A stretch of 64,000 bases of DNA from NCBI GenBank assembly GCA_007115705.1, contig QXEO01002115.1:1519340-1583339 (forward strand), given 5' to 3'. A program made the position numbers and the translations under genes. Each line of letters opens with the position of its first letter. The stretch's first letter is position 1. This stretch comes from Dactylis glomerata (Eukaryota; Streptophyta; Magnoliopsida; Poales; Poaceae). Below the pieces are notes generated by a model, which worked only from the letters and a program-made list of their open reading frames with translations, searched no databases and was not told where the DNA came from. Positions 33,473 to 44,819 of this stretch are shown piece by piece.

Positions 33473-35590
33473 ATGGCTAATCCTGAAAACACCAAGTTGT
33501 GTGACTTTACTAGCACGAACAATAGTGATTTTATCTGCACTCCTATTGCGCCACCTGCTCCTGCTGCAAACTTTTATGAGATTAAGCCTGCTTTATTGAA
33601 CCTTGTTATGAAAGAGCAATTTTCTGGTGCTAGTACTGAAGATGTTGCAGCTCATCTCAACAATTTTGTTGAGCTATGTGAGATGCAGAAATATAAGGAT
33701 GTAGAAAGTGATATTATTATGCTCAAGTTGTTTCTTTTTTCTTTGAGAGGAAAAGCTAAAGATTGGTTGTTATCTTTGACTAAGAATAGTATTGATTCAT
33801 GGACTAAGTGTAAGGATGCTTTCATTGGTAGATACTATCCTCCTGCTAAAATTATATCTTTGCGTAGCAATATTATGAAGTTTAGTAAATTTGATAATGA
33901 ACATGTTGCTCAAGCCTGGGAAAGAATGAAATCTATGATAAAGAATTGTCCCACTCATGGACTGACTACTTGGATGATTGTTCAAACTTTTTATGCAGGA
34001 CTGAATTTTTCTTCAAGGAACCTATTGGATTCAGCTGCTGGAGGCACTTTTATGTCCCTTACCTTGGGCGCTGCAACAAAGCTACTTGACAACATGATGG
34101 TAAATTATTCCGAATGGCACACCGAGAGAGCTCCACAAGGTAAGAAGGTAAATTCTGTTGAGGAAACCTCTTCCTTGAGTGATAAGATTGATACCATTAT
34201 GGCTATGTTTGCTAATGATAGGACTCATGTTGATCCTAATAATGTTCCTTTAGCCTCTTTGGTTGCTCAAGAAGAGCATGTTGATGTGAACTTCATTAGA
34301 AACAATAATTTTAACAACAGTGCTTATAGGAACAATTTTGCTAGTAACAACTATAGGCCGTTTCCCTCTAATGGTGCAAATGGCTATCTTGGTAGACCTA
34401 AAATGCCTAGTGAAGAGAGGTTTTTAGAACTTGAAAAGGCTGCCAAGAATTTTATGCAAATGCAATATGAGCAAAATAAGTTGTTTACTAAGACTATGGA
34501 GGAGCAATCAGCTCTGTTGAGGACTATTAGTCATCAACTTGAAAATTTAAACAAGGCTATTCCTGAATTGTAAGCTAAGGTTTCCAAAGCTGAAACCGAT
34601 ATTTCATCTTTGTCTAATGTGCAATCCTCTTTGGTTAACAGAATGTCCGCTAAGCCTGATCCTTTTGCTACTACTAATGCTATCCAAGTTGGAATAGATG
34701 AAAATATTAGATTGTTAGCAGAATTGCATGCTAGATGGGAAAAACAGGATGAGATTGCTAGGAATATAAAAGTTTGTACTATTACTACCTCTAATGATGT
34801 TGTTCCTAATGCTAGCAATCCTCTTACTTTGATTGGTGTAGAGAAAACTCCCACTCCTTGTGTTAAAAAGCCTAAAACTGCCAAAACTTTTTCTCAAAAG
34901 AGTGCTGAAATTTTTCAGAGTGTAGGAGATGATAGCTCTATTTCCTTTAATGATTTTGATGTTGATGGCTACAATATATCTGAAGTAATTTTGTTCTTGC
35001 AAAAGCTTGCTTTGACTCCCAATGCTAATTCTTTAAATATTGCTTTTACTAAGCATATTACCAATGCTCTCATGAAAATTAGGGACGAAAAATTGCAACA
35101 AAAGGCTTCTTTTCCTAAGAAGTTAGAAGATGGTTGGGAACCCATCATTGATATGCATGTTAATGGTTTTGATTGCCATGCTTTATGTGATCTAGGTGCT
35201 AGTATTTCTATCATGCCTAGAAAAATTTATGACATGCTTGATTTACCACCGCTTGAAAAGTGTTATTATGATGTTTCTATTGCTGATGTTGCTAAGAAGA
35301 AACCTTTGGGAAGGATTAATGATGTTCTTATTATGGTTAACAATAACCTTGTTCCCGTTGATTTTCTCATTATGGATGTTGAATGCCATGCTTCATGTCC
35401 TATTATTTTGGGAAGACCCTTTCTTCGAACTGTAGATGCCATCATTGATATGAGAGAAGGCACCATCAAATATCAATTTCCACTGAAGAAAGGTATGGAA
35501 CACTTCCCTAGGAAAAGAAATAAATTACTTTTTGACTCTATTCTTAGAGCAAATTATGAGCTTGATGCTTCATCTCTTGATGTTACTTGA
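33473..35590 (+). pseudogene. Element 3 gag-aspartic protease, one in-frame stop
   Basis: The ATG at 33473 (MANPENTKLCDF) starts a frame running to 35590, broken once by TAA at 34571-34573. Residues about 70-190 are the retrotransposon gag domain (LFLFSLRGKAKDWLLSL, WERMKSMIKNCPTHGL). After an Asn-rich and coiled-coil region, a retroviral-type aspartic protease is seen near the C-terminus: CDLGASISIMP followed by PIILGRPFL. No RT, RNase H or integrase motif follows, although about 2.9 kb remains before the 3' LTR, so the element would depend on another copy. Codon use is AT-rich, unlike element 1. Confidence 0.85.
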
Positions 35591-38510
35591 TTCGCAATTT
35601 TCTGCGCCTAGCTCAAAGGCGTTAAAGAAAAGCACTCTTGGGAGATAACCCAATGTTTTATTTTCAGTACTTTTTCTTTTATTTGAGTCTTGGAAGTCAT
35701 TACTACTGTAATTACCTCTCCTTATCCTTTTTATTTCATTGTTGTGCCAAGAGAAGCCTCTAATTTGAGTGAGGTAACGATTTGGGGATGTTGCTGTCCT
35801 GAAACTGTTTTCGATGCTGCACCGTAAAAATTCGTAACAATTCTCAGTATATCTTTTGGACCTGCGATTTCTTGTGCATATGACCCAGGTTATATCCAAA
35901 CTTTCATTAGTTGAACACTTTTTGATTTGAGCAAAATAAAACCCCTCAAAAATTCGACCTTTGTCAGCTGTTCTGTTTTGATAGATTTCTGCCAATATTT
36001 GTGTTTGCCGCTTTATCGCTTTCTTTTGAGTTCTTTTGATCACGGAACTTTTGGGGAAGTTGCTACAGTAGTATATACTTTATATGTGGTAGTTTTGGGT
36101 TGAAACCTGAAGCAAAAAGAGGTTGATTATATGTTATGCTACACTAATGTTGCTAATAGATCTGTGTTTAGTTTTGTATGAAGGAAGTTTTCAAGTGTAG
36201 GGATTGGAGAATGATGAGATGAGTTGAAGAATGGACAAAAGCTCAAGCTTGGGGATGCCCATGCATCATCCCAAGAAATATCCAAGAAGTACAAGCGTCA
36301 AAGCTTGGGGATGCCCCGAGGCACCCCTTCTTCATCGGCAAAAATCAGGTCACCTTTCAAGACACTATATTTTTATTGCTTCATGCACTATGTGTTTTTC
36401 TTAGAGCGTCAATTGTTTTAGTTTTCTTTATTAGTTTAGTTTTGTTTGCTGAAATAAATGGTTGGACCCCAACAAATTTCTTTTGGAGAATTTGCCTTGC
36501 TTTTCATTTGCCAAGAACGCTCTAGTTTTCATTCTTATCAAAAACCGAGTGTTCTTCTTTTTCTGCTAATGCTTTTGGTTTTCGTTTTCGCCTTGATTTG
36601 CGTTCAGATCTTCTTATATTTATTTATCAAGGTGTATTTTTGCCTCTGGACCATGTTGGTTTTCCTCAAAAGAGTTGGATTAAAAAAGTTCGAATGGTGT
36701 TGGAAAAGAGAAAAAAGCTTTATGCAAAAAAGTGGTACAAGAAGGAGCTTGTGTAGACTGCGGCTTAGGCTTTTTCATGTCATGCTTGATGTCTTTTTGA
36801 TAGTATGCTTAGTAGTTTTGCTGTACCATGACTTGTCTCAAATAACTGAGATTGCTTAATGAGCCTTTAAAAAAATCATGCGTTGTTTTTATCGTTTGGA
36901 AGCATTATTTTGGTTTTCTCCTTGATGCTTTATTTGGGTTGACTTGGCGCATGCTCACACATGTTAGACTCATACAAAGTCGCCAATAGCCTCTATGATC
37001 TTTTAGTTTTTGACTTTTGATGCCATCTTATGCTTCTTTTAATGTTGCTTTGTCGCTTTGCATGATTATGGCCATTATTGCTCTCTTAGTTGGTCGCTCC
37101 CAGTCTTTTGCTAGCCCTCGCCTTGTACTGAGTATGAGCTCTACTCGTGCATCCAACTCCTAAAAACCAAGTTTTCCAAAGTGTCCACCATACATACATA
37201 CTAGCAATTTTCTATTCCAAGTAAATTTGACTTGCTTTTATTTACTCTTCAAATTAAACTCTTACCAGTGTTATGCGAAAATTGGTCAGTAAAGCTCTCA
37301 CGAACCGGAAGGCACACTTTACTTTTTCTCGTTCTTAAAAATTTGACATTGTGGTCTCTTATGTTGAGTTGTTATGCTTGCAAGTTGTAAGTTGGAGACT
37401 AGCCCAGCCATGCCGTCATGGGGCAAGCTTTCAACATTGTGGTCTCTTATGTTGAGTTGTTATGCTTGCAACTTCTTATTTGAGTTGATATCGTGATCTT
37501 TTATTTATGGATGCCAGCGGTGTGAAATGAATTGGGAATCTTGCGGGGATCATCGAGTTTGTATATGTGTTAGCGAAACGCCTGGGCCGCCAATCTAAGC
37601 CATGCATAATTCATGGTGGAAATTTGCAGCATACCCATGGTGGACATTCGACGACGCATCTCAAAATAAAAAGCTAAACAAATGGCAAATAAAAGAGATG
37701 TCGAGGTGTTCATTGTCTGCTTGTCCTGCCATTTTGATGTGGGCTTGTTCCATGTCATCGGGCACGGAGGTACCCCATTGGCAGTTCTCGATGATACGCA
37801 TATACTTACAATGACAAGAGCCTTGCTTGGGACTCTAAGTAGAGTAGCATGAGGTTTGGGTACTCGTATTCACGGGACATGAGGTTTTCAACTTATGATT
37901 TTTCAAGCATATGCATCATAATTGTTCTCGCATTAACTTTAACCATTCAAGATGCTTATGATGGGGGCAATGAGAGCTCAAAGCCGGTAAGTACCATAAT
38001 TTTTGAAGGTTATAAAACTTGCAATCACTGCTTCCCTCCGCGAAGGGCCTTTCTTTTACTTTTTTGTTGAGTCACCACCTTCTATCTTTATGCACCATTA
38101 AGAGAGCATAGTTGTCATTCTTAGTATAATGTGCATTGTCCCAAAGTTTTCATTGTATCTAGTCGCCCTCTTAAACTTGAAGGTGTCCTATGCATTTATG
38201 TTTTGCTCTCTATGAAGGACAAGGTGAAAACCATTTGTATATTTTTCTTATGATTTGAACAAACGTTTGACTTTTATTGTTTCATTTTCATGATCTTTTG
38301 TTTGTGTTCATTTTCATGTTTATAACATGGTTGCTAAGTTTTTATTGTCAAAATTATATCTTTCATGCCCATGTTTTAAGTTCTTTTGATCCCAGCTCAC
38401 AACGCTTTCATAGATGATCAAGATTGTGTAGGTGCATGTCACCTCAAAAATTATTTCTTTTGTTATCACTTACCTACTCGAGGACGAGCAGGAGTTAAGC
38501 TTGGGGATGC
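35591..38510 (+). other. Element 3 3' non-coding region
   Basis: About 2.9 kb without a supported gene. It starts with CGCCTAGCTCAAAGGCGTTAA, typical downstream of gag in this family, and contains a local duplication of CATTGTGGTCTCTTATGTTG around 37350 and 37440. It is homologous, inverted, to 50721-53500 in element 5. Confidence 0.75.
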
Positions 38511-40168
38511 TGATACGTCTCCAACGTATCTATAATTTTTGATGCTCCATGCTTATTTTTACACCATTTGCTTAGTATTTCGTTACACTTCGTGGCACTT
38601 TTATGCATTTTCCGGAACTAACCTATTAACAAGTCGCCACAGTGCCAGTTCCATGTTTTCTGCTGTTTTTGTGTTTCAGAAAAGCTACACAGGAAATATT
38701 CTCGGAATTGGACGAAACAAGTTCCTGATGTCTTATTTTTCCTGGAAGCCTCCAGAGATCTGAAGAGGAGACGGAGTGGGGCCACGAGGGCCCCACACAC
38801 CAGGGCAGCGCGGCCCAGCCCCTGGCCGCGCCCCCTATGTGTGAGGACACCTCGGTCCACTTCTGACGATGCCCCTTCGCCTATAAAGACCCCCTGACGG
38901 GAAAAACCTAAGAACCCGATCAATTTTCCAGAAACACATCGCGATCCGCCGCCGTCGTCGACCCGAGATCGGGAGGGTCCAGAAGCTCTTCCCGGCACCC
39001 TGCCGGTGAGGGGAATTGCCACCGGAGGTCTTCTTCATCGCCATGCTTGCCTCCAAAGCGATGAGTGAGTAGTCTACCTTGGACTATGGGTCCATAGCAG
39101 TAGCTAGATGGTTGTCCTCTCCACCATGTGCTTCATGTTTAGATCTCATGAGCTGCCCTACATGATTGAGATCACCGTTATGTAATTCTACATGTTTGGT
39201 TTGTTGGGATCCGATGAATATTGGTGTTATGATTGAGTTGCTATACTGAAATATATCTTATGTTATCTCTATGTTGTTTATGATCTTGCATGCTCTCCGT
39301 TGTTAGTAGCTATCTTGGCCGAGTAGTTGCTAGTGACTCCAAGAGGGGGTATTTATGCTCGATAGTGGGTTCATGCCTCTATTTAATCTGGGGGAGTGCC
39401 AGAAACCTCTAAGGTTGTAGATGTGCTATTGCTACTCGGGAGAAAACAACATTCATATGCTCAAGGGCATATGCTTTGTTTACATTACACACTTTGCTTA
39501 ATGCAATTATCTGTTGTTCGCAACTTAATACTCATGGGGTGTTCGGATGATATCCCCGAGAGTGGATTATTAGTCATAGATGCAGTTGGATGGCGGTCTA
39601 TGTATTTTGTTGTAATGCCCAGAGTAAATCGCATAGTGATCTTCTTGACATATCACGTTATCTTTATTCTATCAATTGCCCAACTGTAATTTGTTTACCC
39701 AGCATGTATTATTTATTCTATGGAGAGACACCACTAGTGAACTGTGGACCCCGGTCCTATTTCCATCATATTGCTATCACCTGTTTACTTTACTCGCACT
39801 GTTTACTTTACTCGCATACTTCTACTGTTTTCCACTCGATACGCTCATACCCTTTGTTTCAAGCAAACCGGTGAGATTGACAACCTCATCGCAAGTTGGG
39901 AACAAATTTCTTGGTTGTGTTGTGTGCAGGTTCCACGTTGCTACTAGCTGAAGACGCACTAACTCATTTTATCGTGAAACGGCGCCCTTGTTGGAGTGTC
40001 ACTAGGCTATCAAGCATCACCTTCAGTCGTATTGTCTGCTCTTCTCCTGACCGACAAACCTTGGTTTCTTACTGAGGGAAAAGACTTGCCGCTGTGCTCA
40101 TCATACTTTCCGCTTGGAGTTTCCCAACTGTCTGGCCATAATCATCATCAACTACACGCCAGCCATCA
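38511..40168 (+). repeat. Element 3 3' LTR
   Basis: 1,658 bp, colinear with 31617-33273. It ends ...CCAGCCATCA, followed by ATAGTCTCGGGGGC from element 1. Confidence 0.9.
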
Positions 40169-40182
40169 ATAGTCTCGGGGGC

Positions 40183-41861
40183 TGATACGTCTCAAACGTA
40201 TCTATAATTTTTGATGCTCCATGCTTGTTTTTACACCATTTGATTAGTGTTTCGTTACACTTCGTGGCATTTTTATGCATTTTTCGGAACTAACCTATTA
40301 ACGAGATGTCACAGTGCCAGTTCCCTATTTTCTGCTATTTTTGTGTTTCAGAAAAGTTACATAGGAAATATTCTCGGAATTGGACGAAACAAAAGCCAAA
40401 CATCCAGAAATTCACCAAAGCTTCCAGAAAACTGAAGAGGAGACGGAGTGGGGCCACGAGGAGCCCACACAACAGGGCGGTGCAGCCCAGGGCTAGGCCG
40501 CGCCCCCTATGTGTGTGGCCGCCTCGGTCCACTTCTGACGATGCCCCTTCGCCTATAAAGACCCCTCGATGGGAAAAACCTAAATACCCGATCACTTTTC
40601 TAGAATACATCGCGCTCCGCCGCCGCCATCGACCTGAGATCGAGAGGGTCCAGAAGCTCTTCCCGGCACCCTGCCGGAGAGGGGAATCGCCACCGAAGGT
40701 CTTCTTCATTGCCATGCTTGCCTCCGGCGCGATGAATGAGTAGTCTACCATGGACCATGGGTCCATAGCAGTAGCTAGATGGTTGTCTTCTCCACCATGT
40801 GCTTCATGTTTAGATCTCGTGAGCTGCCTTACATGATCGAGATCACCATTATGTAATTCTACATGTTGTGTTTGTTGGGATCCGATGAATATTGGTGTTA
40901 TGATTGAGTTGATGTGCTGAATATTATCTTATGTTATCTCTATGTTGTTTATGATCTTGCATGCTCTCTGTTGTTAGTAGCTATCTTGGCCGAGTAGATG
41001 GTAGTCACTCCAAGAGGGGGTATTTATGCTCGATAGTTGGGTTCATGCCTCTATTTAATCTGGGGAGTGACAGAAACCTCTAAGGTTGTAGATGTGCTGT
41101 TGCCACTAGGGAGAAAACAACATTCATATGCTCAAGGGTATATGCTTTGTTTACATTACACACTTTGCTTAATGCAGTTATCTGTTGTTCGCAACTTAAT
41201 ACTTGTGGAGTTCTCGGATCGATTCGCCACAAGTGGATTATTAGTCATAGATGCAGTTGGATGTCGGTCTATGTATCTTGTTGTAATGCCCAGAGTAAAT
41301 CTCATAGTGATCCTCTCGACATATGCATGTTGTCTTTATTCTATCAATTGCCCAACTATAATTTGTTTACCCAGCATGTGTTATTTTATCTTATGGAGAG
41401 ACACCACTAGTGAACTGTGGACCCCGGTCCTATTTCCATTATATTGCTATCACCTGTTTACTTTACTCGCACTGTTTACTTTACTCGCATACTACTATTG
41501 CTTTCCACTCGATACGCTCATACCCTTTGTTTCAAGCAAACCGGTGAGATTGACAACCTCATCGTAAGTTGGGAACAAAGTATTTGGTTGTGTTGTGTGT
41601 AGGTTCCGCGTTGCAGCTGGCAAAGCAAAGCACTGGACGAGGCACCCTATAAATTGTCCGGAGCTGTCGCGAAGCTAGCAAGCATCACCTTCTAGAGTAT
41701 TAGCTTTTTCCTACTGGATTGACTACCTTGGTTTCATAACTGAGGGAAAACTTGCTGCTATATTCATCAAACCTTCTCTTGGGGTTTCCAACTGGCCGGT
41801 CATTTACTTCATCAACTACACGCCAACAAGTTTTCTGGCACCATTCATCACCGCGCCATCA
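40183..41861 (+). mobile_element. Solo-LTR-like 'element 4' related to element 3 LTRs
   Basis: A single 1,679-bp LTR-type sequence starts TGATACGTCTCAAACG and ends CGCGCCATCA, flanked by GGGGC at 40178-40182 and 41862-41866. It is more diverged from the element 3 LTRs than they are from each other. The normal LTR end would be near ACGCCAACA at about 41828; the extra bases up to 41861 include TTTTCTGGCACCA, resembling the primer-binding site. I infer a 5' LTR plus a few internal bases fused to the last bases of a 3' LTR by deletion. Confidence 0.8.
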
Positions 41862-42680
41862 GGGGCTACTACCATCGGGAGCGCTGGACGCGCACCCGAT
41901 AAAAAGAGGTCGACAAAAAGGAAGACGAAAAGATTGAAGTTTATGATCGGATAAAAATACTCGCCTGTAGCTTCAGGAGCATTGGCGGTGCACCCAATGA
42001 TAGAGAACCAACCGGTTGACAGATAATATAGACACAATCGACTACCATAAGTCGACAATAAACTTTGACTTCATTGTCGACAAAAATAGGTCGATTACTA
42101 CCATCGGGAGATATTTATGAGAATCTAAAAATAGCAAATTCGACTAGTTTGCACATTCTAACAGTCAAACAAGGCTGCGACATATGATTCTCGAGTTACG
42201 TCATCGCGACAAAATTTGAATGCCATGATTGAAATATATCATGAAGGTAAGACCCCAGGATCCGTCCTGTGTGGCCTGGTATATGCACATGAATGCGCTC
42301 TGCTGGTACTTATCCATATCTATGACGCAAAAAAATCCTGGTGGATGCACTGGGTACCCTGAGAACCACTGGGATTCATTCTTTGTAAGTCCTAAATGCG
42401 GCAAAAGAATGGGTTTGACCGGTTTCCCAAATTCAAGTCCAAGGGGATTGAATTTGAAGTAGGTGACAAGTATCTGTTCCGGCAGTTAACTGGCCTCTTG
42501 ATCCGTCAGAGTTGTCAGGCTTGTTCATCAAAACCCCTTGCGAGACAATATAATGAAAGATATTCGAAGATCAAGTCGAAGATTTGAAAGTCTTAAGAAG
42601 TCAAAAATTGATCAAGCCAGAGATTTGAAGATTGGAGATTCAACCCGAATCTGCAATTCTAGTAGAATCTCGGGGGCTAC
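41862..42680 (+). other. Element 1 3' non-coding region
   Basis: Resumes the element 1 sequence after elements 3 and 4 (GGGGCTACTACCATCGGGAGC). It is homologous to the element 2 3' region. It ends with CTCGGGGGCTAC, the polypurine tract before the 3' LTR. No gene. Confidence 0.75.
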
Positions 42681-43013
42681 TGACAAGGATATAGATAATA
42701 GAGCCCGTCAGTTGAGTACCCCTGAGGCCCATTAAGCTAGGACCAATTGTAATACTAGTCGATATACGAGTTCATGTCGTATGTCGATACCGTAATCTGT
42801 GTCGGACCCCTCCTGATCCTTGAGACCTGGCCACCTATATATAGGGGCCAGGAGAGGACGGAGAGGGACAGATTGAAAGCAAGCCAAGTTTACTCTTACG
42901 TTTACTTTCGATATACACCTTGTTTGACTGATTTACCTTCGAGTTCATCCGACGCCCTATTTCCCCAATCTTAAGTCCTTCATATTGGACATTTGTCGAG
43001 TTAACCCTCGTCA
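42681..43013 (+). repeat. Element 1 3' LTR
   Basis: 333 bp, starts TGACAAGGATATAG, ends CCTCGTCA, and is followed by TCGCC, matching the duplication at 14642-14646. Confidence 0.93.
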
Positions 43014-43110
43014 TCGCCCTTCCTAACGCCGGCAAGGCCAGCCAAAGGGGGAGACCAAGCTATATAGGGGGCGGAGGAGAGGCGGCGGCTTGGTCAAGAG
43101 ACAACGGCTG
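43014..43110. repeat. Diverged repeat, copy B, right remnant
   Basis: Continuation of copy B beyond element 1, aligning with copy A around 13243-13320 (GGC.AG.CCAGCC, then GGAGGAGA.GCGGCGGC words). Confidence 0.55.
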
Positions 43111-44496
43111 ACAAGTTTTTCAAAATCAGTTAATCTTGTGTTCCGTCCGACCGATCGACTGGACCATTAGCTACTTAAACGAATCAATCTGTGCAATTCC
43201 GTCCTTCTAATTTTCTGCCGAAGGGTTCACTACAAAAAAAATGAGTCCAAATGACCCTGTCCAGCGCGTGACAGGTTTTTTTTTACCAAAAACCGGACAA
43301 TAGATCAGTTTATGACCTCGGGTGCACACGTTTCGCAAGTTATATAATCATTTAATCAAGTTTATAAGATGTGTGACTTAAGTGCACATACAAGACAAGT
43401 TATGTGACACACGGTGCCATTTACTCAGAAAGAAGAAACACGCTAGGTGTTTTCTCTGTTTAAAGTGTCATCACCATCTCATGTAATTATATAGAAGATA
43501 TATAGGAGTATCAAATTACAGCAGTTATCTGAGTTCTCCGGCTCTCTCTCCACTCTCCGATCTCGTTGCTCCCCACCCCTTCTCTCGAGTTCTCCAGATG
43601 CGAGCCAGACAGGCCCTCTCCCTCTCTTCTTCGGCATGAGCCAGCGTTGAGGTGGGCGGGGGACCCCTCTCCAAGACTAGATTTAGAGCCTCTGTGGTGT
43701 CTGGCATCATGCCGCTACTGGGGATCTGGTCGCCGGTGCACGCTCGCTATCTTAAAACACTGCATAATCCACTAACTACCATTTTGGCTTTTTCGAGAAA
43801 CAGAGCATTGTTTGTTGGCTTGGTCGTTCTGAGTTCTGACGTAAGCAAACTTTTTCTCCTGAGTGAATTGGCAAATTATTTCACATATCCTTTTATTCCC
43901 ACTTGCTTCAGCAAAGACCGAATAGTTAAACAGTTTGTTGATTTTCCTTGAAGGATGTTTGAGATGGTGTGGAGTATGCAAAAGTGACGTGCTCGTATAT
44001 GAACGGCCGGACGAAATGGCAAGAGCTGTAAGAAATGCCTCGGTTCCCTTTGTGCCAACTGCTGGATGATGGAATATTCATATACTGCATATATACACAT
44101 CAAACTGCTTTATAGACAAAGTGACTGGGCCCTCTTTGTAGTAAAAGTAACAGCAGATAGTAGGTGAGGTATTTTGTTTTGATCAAAAAAAGATGAGGTA
44201 TTTTGTTAAGGTAATTAATATAAAAAGAAATAGTTGTTGCGTGGGACTATAAAAATATGTGGAACCAATTATCACCACCATGTAAATGCCTGGTAAATAC
44301 TCCATTTATTTCTGACACGGTTGTGGGATCAAGCCGATGGTAACTGTGCTTGGGCAGTTTCATTATAAAACCCCATTTATTTCAATTAAAAATGGGGGAA
44401 ACCCAATCATGGTTAGTAGGATTCTATGTATTTCTGTTTGGAATGGGAGAAAGTCCAGATGGATGAAAAACATATAGGAAACTGTTAAGGTTAGCA
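43111..44496. other. Intergenic DNA, nothing firm
   Basis: CACTACAAAAAAAATGAG at about 43229 resembles a CACTA terminus, but no partner end was found. No supported gene. Confidence 0.4.
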
Positions 44497-44788
44497 ATAG
44501 TGCTAGTATCATAGAAAGTATTATGCATCTTAGGTCCACAAAATGGTAATGTGGCAACTAATTAATGAAGAGAGAGGTAATTACATTATCGTAGGTGGAT
44601 ACCATATCATAGCGCATGTTATGAGAAAAAGTAATGTTAAATAAATCTTGTACACATATTTGCATGAGATTCTAAAAAACAATAAATATATTAAACCTAG
44701 GATACTACTACATCATATCATCCATAACAAAGATAGTATCATATGGTTGTATCATATACATGATATACTATTTGATACTATGCACTAT
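44497..44788. mobile_element. MITE with about 15-bp terminal inverted repeats, 292 bp
   Basis: The left end ATAGTGCTAGTATCA and right end TGATACTATGCACTAT are inverted repeats with one extra base on the right. The interior is AT-rich with repeated GTATCAT words, typical of Tourist/Harbinger-derived MITEs in Triticeae. A target duplication is not clear, so the superfamily is tentative. Confidence 0.55.
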
Positions 44789-44819
44789 CACCAGACTAAA
44801 TCTGTGTCACCGGCGGCTT

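Larger units (their letters stand above)
31617..40168 (+). mobile_element. Gypsy-type non-autonomous retrotransposon 'element 3'
   Basis: LTRs lie at 31617-33273 (1,657 bp) and 38511-40168 (1,658 bp), starting TGATACGTCTCCAACG and ending CCAGCCATCA. The primer-binding site TGGCGCCGTTGCCGGGG follows at 33284 and a purine tract AAGCTTGGGGATGC precedes the 3' LTR. The flanks are ATAGC (31612-31616) and ATAGT (40169-40173), a target duplication with one mismatch; element 2 homology shows ATAG was continuous with TCTCGGGGGC before insertion. The LTRs differ at about 53 of 1,658 sites by eye. Only gag and an aspartic protease are encoded. The LTR type resembles high-copy Triticeae Gypsy families; I do not assign a name. 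Confidence 0.9.
14647..43013 (+). mobile_element. Gypsy LTR retrotransposon 'element 1', opened by three insertions
   Basis: LTRs of 333 bp lie at 14647-14979 and 42681-43013, both starting TGACAAGG and ending CTCGTCA. The 5-bp target duplication TCGCC is at 14642-14646 and 43014-43018. A primer-binding site follows the 5' LTR (14981 onward, TTGGCACCGACC) and a purine-rich CTCGGGGGCTAC precedes the 3' LTR. Gene order is gag, protease, RT, RNase H, integrase, as in Gypsy. Removing elements 2, 3 and 4 with their duplications leaves about 9,068 bp. By eye the LTRs differ at about 10 of 333 sites, mostly transitions; at the commonly used grass rate of 1.3e-8 per site per year this is roughly 1.2 million years. 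Confidence 0.93.

Noticed and set aside
31617..41861. Three LTR copies read as two tandem elements sharing a middle LTR.
   Set aside because: Each unit has its own target duplication, and 14 bp of element 1 sequence separate LTR copies two and three, so they are independent insertions.
43229..43260. A CACTA terminus (CACTACAAAAAAAATGAG).
   Set aside because: Only one end is visible and no complementary terminus or transposase was found nearby.
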